64,000 bases of DNA from Turritopsis dohrnii. Taxonomy: Eukaryota > Cnidaria > Hydrozoa > Anthoathecata > Oceaniidae. Location: contig BQMF02000224.1 in the NCBI GenBank assembly GCA_027922465.2, positions 124,001 through 188,000 on the forward strand, written 5' to 3'. Position 1 is the stretch's first letter, and each line of letters starts with the position of its first letter. The notes under the pieces are model-generated. The model was not told where the DNA came from and did no database searches. It was given only the letters and a program-made list of their open reading frames with translations. The position numbers and the translations under genes are program-made. Of this stretch, positions 59,489-64,000 are shown in pieces.

Positions 59489-59712
59489 TTACACGAAAAT
59501 GAACCGTGCTACCCCACCCTACAAAGAAATTGTCTTAATTAAATGCGTCTTAACTCACACAGAAACTAAAACAAACAAAACTGATCATCATCATCGTCAC
59601 CAACCACATCGATACCACATCAATCAACATCGTCACCATAGGCGCGGTTTAATTTGTACACATGCTTAATTAATGCGTGGCTTAATTAGATACGCAATTT
59701 ATTTTCGTGTAA
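59489..59712. repeat. Possible MITE with 12-bp inverted ends
   Basis: TTACACGAAAAT and ATTTTCGTGTAA bound a 224-bp AT-rich segment. No convincing target duplication. Confidence 0.4.
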
Positions 59713-60632
59713 AAAGGTACTAAAAACACGAAATCAAACATGTAAATAAAAATCCCGCTTAAAACCAATATATGTGCATGTATAATAATCTTAATATCAA
59801 TTTAATCGAACCAACCCAACAGAGTAAACGGAAGGTAAGGATGAGCAAAAAATTGTAGGTGCAAATGCAGCTGCTCCAATATTGAAAACAATACTTTTCC
59901 ATTGTTTTATAATTCAACTTTTTGCATCAGCTCTATTTCTATTCACCTGTACAATTTCTTATTTCATTAGACCACTTTTTCCCAGCTCCTAAAAATGGAA
60001 TGTTCTTTTTTCTCTTCAAATTGTATGAAAACAGCGTTATGTTTTTTTGTTTCGTTTTTTGATTTCTATTTTTATTCTTTTAGAAACTCTCTATCGTATT
60101 TATCCAATTTTAACTAAGTTGTCTATGTATATTCTTCAAACCAGTTGAATATTGTAAATCATCTCAGGAGGAGAGTGATTTGAGTTATTCTTTCCTTTTT
60201 GTTTTATTTTTACACATTGCACGTTCCTTTCAAAATGTTTCATTTCAAAAACGTGATATACACACTTTGTCCCGAGACCTCTTTATTTGCTATCAGATAA
60301 CATTTAAAAGTTTCCTAGGCACAATAAAGTTCTAAAAATTCTATTTTGCATGATCGGAGACTGAATCTCTCAATTTCAATGACAGTTTTTTTCTTCATTT
60401 TGTGTTATTTTGTTCATACTTGACCCTTCTTTTGTTCTTGTTCAGTTTGTGTTTGTCCTGGCTGCACCACTTTGACAAGTAGTTTTTGTCGGCAAAAATG
60501 TTAGTCACTTTTTGCCACAATACTTTAGCCACAATCAAATTTCTTCCCTTAAGGTATTTTCAGTTAGCGTAATGAGCTAAAAGTTCCATTTTTATGTACG
60601 CTTATTAGCTCTTTGTTATACCTCACAGGGAA

Positions 60633-61729
60633 GCAAATGTAGCTGAGAACATAGATTGGAAACTACGAAAAGTTGTTTGTGGTCTTAATGATGCATGACG
60701 TAACTGGTATTTTTCCATAAGAGAGAGACTCTTACAGCAGTTGTTAGCTGGCATGACTCTTCCAACAATCTTGGAGGTAGCATGTTTATCTTACATGTCG
60801 ATGATTTTCTTTATACTGGTTCCAAGACGTTCCAAAACACTGTTGTTAAAAAAGTCGTTGACACTTACAAAGTTAGTTCAAAAGGTGTTGACATCTTCAA
60901 GTATATAGGATTGGAAGTCACAAGCGGTGAAGGTGTTACAACATTATCACAAGATTCATACATTTCCTCTTTAAAAGAGATCCCCCTTCCTCCCTCCCGG
61001 AAGATTAGTAAGCACGACAGATAAACACCAGAGGAGGAGAAGCAGTTGCGGTCTGTCGTTGCGGTCTGTAGTTGCGGTCTGTAGTTGGTCAATTAAATTG
61101 GGTAGCAACTCAAACACGACCAGACATCTCCTATGATGTTCTGGAATTGAGTATGGTAATGAAATTCGCGAAAGTTGATCACATTCTCGAAGCAAACAAG
61201 GTGATCAAGAAATTGAAGTATATGAACCATCCAAAATAACTTTCCCTCAACTCGGTCAGCTTGATAAGTTAAAGATTTTACTCTTTAACGATGCTTCTTA
61301 TGCGAATCTCCCTGATGGAACGTCAAGCACTGGTGCAAGAGTCATCTTTCTCTCTGGCGATGGAGGTAGATGTTGTCCAACAAGATCAAACCCGTTGTTA
61401 GAAGTACACTTGCAGCAGAAACCTTATCGCTTGCTGAGGGGTGTGAAAGTGCAGTTGTGATAGGATGCTTTCTCACAGAGTTTGTTTCAAGAGTTCCGAG
61501 CAGAGGAATCGAATTCCGATCATAGCATTTACTGACAACAAATCGCTTGCACAAACTTTGTATTCTACCACCATGGTTGCTGAAAAGCGATTACGAATTG
61601 TGATTGCTGTGATCGCTGAAATGATCAAAGAAAACGATGTTTCAGTCAAATGGATTGAAGCATCAAAGAAGCAAATTGCAGATTCCCTCACGAAACGGGG
61701 AGCTTCAACCCACAAATTGAAAATTGTTT
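60633..61729 (+). mobile_element. Copia-like LTR retrotransposon pol remnant (RT and RNase H)
   Basis: Pieces in order: KLRKVVCGLNDA (a stop follows), the RT catalytic box LHVDDFLYTGSKTF, YIGLEVTSGEGVTTLSQDSY, WVATQTRPDISYDVL, and an RNase H tail IAFTDNKSLAQTLYSTTMVA followed by EKRLRIVIAVIAEMI and KQIADSLTKRGAS. Stops and frameshifts break it; a 14-bp triplication at 61045-61086 shifts the frame between RT and RNase H. The right end is cut by the TA-flanked Tigger-type terminus at 61732. Confidence 0.85.
61045..61086. repeat. 14-bp tandem repeat, 3 copies
   Basis: GTTGCGGTCTGTAG units expanded inside the copia-like coding sequence. Confidence 0.95.
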
Positions 61730-61731
61730 TA

Positions 61732-61960
61732 CAGTAGACTCCCGTTTATTCGAACCTGCACTTATTCGAGTAATTCGGTTATTCGAAGTGAGATGGCATT
61801 CCCCTTGGATCTGCTTACCCAACTCAGGTAAAAACACTCTCGGTTATTCGAACTTCAGTTATTCGAATAATTCGGTTATTCGAAGTGATTTCTATTCCCC
61901 TTGGGGCCAATTATAGGCTAAGTCACCCTCAGTTATTCGAATTTTTCTTATTGGGAGATC
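61732..61960 (+). mobile_element. Tigger/pogo-like left terminal region
   Basis: CAGTAGACTCCCGTTTATTC follows a TA (61730-61731). Several degenerate TTCGAA/ATTCGGTTATTCGAAG repeats follow, as in pogo/Tigger subterminal regions. It is inserted into the end of the copia-like pol. The matching right end is not in the window. Confidence 0.65.
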
Positions 61961-62119
61961 GTCGAGTGAGAACATTGATTTTTTGCGATTAAAACACTTT
62001 TTTTCTTAAAAAAATCAGGTTTCAATATTCATGGCTATTTACACTCTTCAAGCATTTTCTTCAAAAGTTCAATATTCTCCTTCGGTTCAGAGAGTTGAAG
62101 CAAACAGGGGATCCTCAAT

Positions 62120-62599
62120 TATGGAACGCCTTGACTGCCTTTTGCGATAATGTTGCTCGGTTTGATTTCAACTTTATGCGATTAATTCATTTAGTTATGA
62201 CATCATCGCATTCCATTATGCGATCGCAGTATTCGATTATGCGATCACAGTATTGGGTTATGCGATCACAGTATTGGGTTATGCAATAACAGTATTCAGT
62301 TATGCGATCACAATATTCGATTATGCGATTACAACATTCGGTTATGCGATAACAGCATTTGGTTATGCGATCATGCAATTATGCAGGTTTCACCATTATG
62401 CGGTTCTATCGCATAACTGAATGCTGTTATCGCATAACCCAATACTGTGATCGCATAACCCAATACTGTGATCGCATAATCGAATACTGCGATCCCATAA
62501 TCGAATACTGCGATGATGCAATAACCAAATGAATTAATCGCATAAAGTTGAAATCAAACCGAACAACATTATCGCAAAAGGCAGTCAAGGCGTTCCATA
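62120..62599. mobile_element. 480-bp foldback element with 6-bp target duplication
   Basis: The ends TATGGAACGCCTTGACTGCC and its inverse are flanked by CTCAAT on both sides (62114-62119, 62600-62605). The arms consist largely of 21-bp units of the type ATGCGATCACAGTATTGGGT plus T, about seven in the left arm and their inverse in the right arm. The unit length is a multiple of three, so both strands give fake heptapeptide-repeat ORFs. No transposase. Confidence 0.88.
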
Positions 62600-62600
62600 C

Positions 62601-62954
62601 TCAATCCCTTATCATCTCCAAAGTTAGTTTTTTCCCTGTCACTTTTACTTTGCAAGTACACAACATCTCTGACTTCAGAAAGTAAAATATGGTTTTGGCA
62701 AATTTTCCTGTTTTTCCTTTAGGCAAATGACCAACAATATCTCCTTTTTTGCAGACCGCCACTGCATATTTGTCTATGTCGTTTGTTGGTTCCATTTTAG
62801 CTTCCAGGACTTCACCAATAACAGCGTTCCATTTCTTTTGATACTCATGATATCCCATAACGGTTGAGTTACTCTCATAATACTTGATAAGAATGATTTC
62901 TATCGGCTGTGTTTCGTTGATTATCATTGAAACAAGATCCATTGTAATTTTCAC
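62601..62954 (-). CDS. HIRAN-domain protein
   Basis: A 117-residue minus-strand ORF. Residues ~33-90 show the HIRAN pattern: STVMGYHEYQKKWNAVIGEV, then EPTNDIDKYAVAVCKKGDIV and GHLPKG. HIRAN domains bind DNA 3' ends in HLTF, but stand-alone versions in invertebrates are mostly uncharacterised. The stop at 62601-62603 lies within the target duplication of the foldback element, which may have clipped the C-terminus. It is divergent from the CENP-B-type ORF starting at 63171, 216 bp away. Both may be cargo of one Tigger-like element, or the HIRAN ORF may be a separate remnant. The start Met is uncertain; M6 is an alternative. Confidence 0.75.
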   Translation of the reverse strand: MKITMDLVSMIINETQPIEIILIKYYESNSTVMGYHEYQKKWNAVIGEVLEAKMEPTNDIDKYAVAVCKKGDIVGHLPKGKTGKFAKTIFYFLKSEMLCTCKVKVTGKKLTLEMIRD

Positions 62955-63170
62955 TTCTTCGTCTTAATTGTGGTGTAACTGCTTTGTTGTTGTGTTGTTT
63001 CGTTTCGTTTTATAACATTCGGACGTTTTAAAAGGATCATTCAAAATTCGAACGTTTCCTTTGATTTTCGAACGTTTCATCTAATTTTCGAACGTTTCGA
63101 AAGCTCGATTAAAAAACAAGGGGGTGGATGTAAACAAACTTTTTAAAGGCTCTTCAAATCCACATCAAAG

Positions 63171-63452
63171 ATGGCAACCGCTCAGACAACGTCAAGGAAG
63201 AAAGCTGTTCTGACGATCAAAGAAAAATATCTTGCTTTGAAAGAGCTTGAAAAAGAAGGAACAACTAAAAAGTCTATTGCTAAAAAGTATGGTGTCCCAC
63301 CTAACACACTTTCATACTGGGTTAAGAATAAAAGTGACATTTTTACCAAGTATGAATCAGGCCAGTATGGAGCTAAAAGACAAAAGCTTTCTTCCGGAAA
63401 TACGATAACATTGATAAAGCAGTTTACAAGTGGTTCGTTAAAGGGAAATTAA
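63171..63452 (+). CDS. Tigger/pogo-type transposase, CENP-B N-terminal DNA-binding domain (truncated)
   Basis: MATAQTTSRKKAVLTIKEKY followed by LALKELEKEGTTKKSIAKKY and GVPPNTLSYWVKNK is a psq/CENP-B-N helix-turn-helix, which binds transposon ends. After RQKLSSGN a frameshift near 63400 moves the conserved NIDKAVYKWFVKGK block to another frame, and a stop follows soon after. The second HTH and the DDE nuclease domain are not seen in the remaining 550 bases, so this copy is truncated or is a solo domain. Confidence 0.85.
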   Translation: MATAQTTSRKKAVLTIKEKYLALKELEKEGTTKKSIAKKYGVPPNTLSYWVKNKSDIFTKYESGQYGAKRQKLSSGNTITLIKQFTSGSLKGN

Positions 63453-63474
63453 GCCTTTACCAAAAACTTTTTAT

Positions 63475-64000
63475 ATTAGCTGCAGAAAGGTCCCATTAAT
63501 CTTCTGTGACCATTAAAAATTATTTTAAATGATAACTATACTCAGTTTTTCGTTATTTAGTATCTAACAACGGACGCCATTGCAGTGCTCTGCGATGGAA
63601 ATTTTGACGTCACAGCGCGATCGCTCATTTTGTAAGGATTACATAAACTACAATATTTTGTTTTTGTTGATGAAAGTTCTTGTGTGCTTTGTGATATAAA
63701 ACCTTTATTAAAAAGTATTTCGTTTTAGATTTATAGCAGGTATATGTGCGTAATTGAGTTTTTGAACAAATGTGTATATTTTAGATGTATAAAAAATGAA
63801 ATCTTCAGTATGATTGTTTTTGTTTTTCTTGAATCGCCAACGATAAACTTATTTTACATTTTGCTGTTTCTTGATGTTTAAGATTGTTATGTTGGTGAAT
63901 GATAAAAATCTTCGTGTTGTCTTTATTGTTTTCCTACCGCTTCTCGTATCTTTAGAACGTAGGCGTAAAAAACATGTCATCATGTGCTGTCTACGTCTGA
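63475..64000. other. No gene seen
   Basis: AT-rich; nothing recognised to the window edge. Confidence 0.3.

Larger units (their letters stand above)
57903..60632. other. Long spacer with minor repeats only
   Basis: No gene recognised. It holds a 30-bp-period duplication at 58340-58395, a possible 224-bp foldback at 59489-59712 and AT-rich sequence. Confidence 0.3.

Noticed and set aside
62095..62378. Repeat proteins on both strands (MRSQYWV and CDRITQY heptads)
   Set aside because: They are translations of the 21-bp foldback repeat, not genes.
62120..62599. CRISPR-like array because of regular 21-bp repeats
   Set aside because: No unique spacers; it is a palindromic foldback element in an animal genome.

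Overview
This is a transposon-rich, AT-rich segment of an animal nuclear genome. It has GT-AG introns, dispersed genes and many families of non-LTR, LTR, Helitron and cut-and-paste elements. The host genes recognised are metazoan-type: a G-protein alpha-q subunit, a CHTOP-like RGG mRNA-export factor and a cation diffusion facilitator (CDF). The intron style, and the transposon types (Tigger with a HIRAN ORF, copia-like RNase H, two-gene elements of a kind I recall from cnidarians), suggest an early-branching invertebrate such as a cnidarian or sponge. I cannot fix the species from sequence alone.

Layout. 1-1.2 kb: minus-strand CR1/Jockey-like LINE cut by the window edge. 1.9-8.1 kb: minus-strand CDF transporter gene (eight exons located, 5' end not found), with a 2.2 kb hAT-like element in one intron. 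9.1-10.2 and 17.7-19.7 kb: two copies of a long dispersed repeat. 10.6-12.0 kb: LINE reverse-transcriptase remnant. 12.3-16.5 kb: a DNA transposon with ~550 bp terminal inverted repeats carrying two divergent genes, one split by a second transposon. 21.9-29.6 kb: several LINEs with nested MITEs and one solitary Helitron. 30.0-31.1 kb: one MITE inside another. 33.0-33.7 kb: CHTOP-like gene. 34.3-41.6 kb: a reverse-transcriptase element whose ORF is split by a 5.5 kb head-to-tail array of nine Helitron-like units. 46.3-53.4 kb: complete seven-exon G-alpha-q gene on the minus strand, with a second, alternative-looking first exon at 57.8 kb. 54.1-55.1 kb: a complete non-autonomous Helitron. 60.6-61.7 kb: copia-like pol remnant. 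61.7 kb to the end: Tigger/pogo left end, a HIRAN-domain ORF, a 480 bp foldback element and a CENP-B-type DNA-binding ORF.

The host genes have no visible functional link to each other. The main biology is nested transposition. At four or more sites, removing an insertion restores the reading of the element beneath it, which gives a relative age order. The most striking item is the tandem Helitron array, with junctions joining a CTAG 3' end to a TC-type 5' end, inserted precisely between A and T of a reverse-transcriptase codon series. No rRNA, tRNA or CRISPR was recognised.
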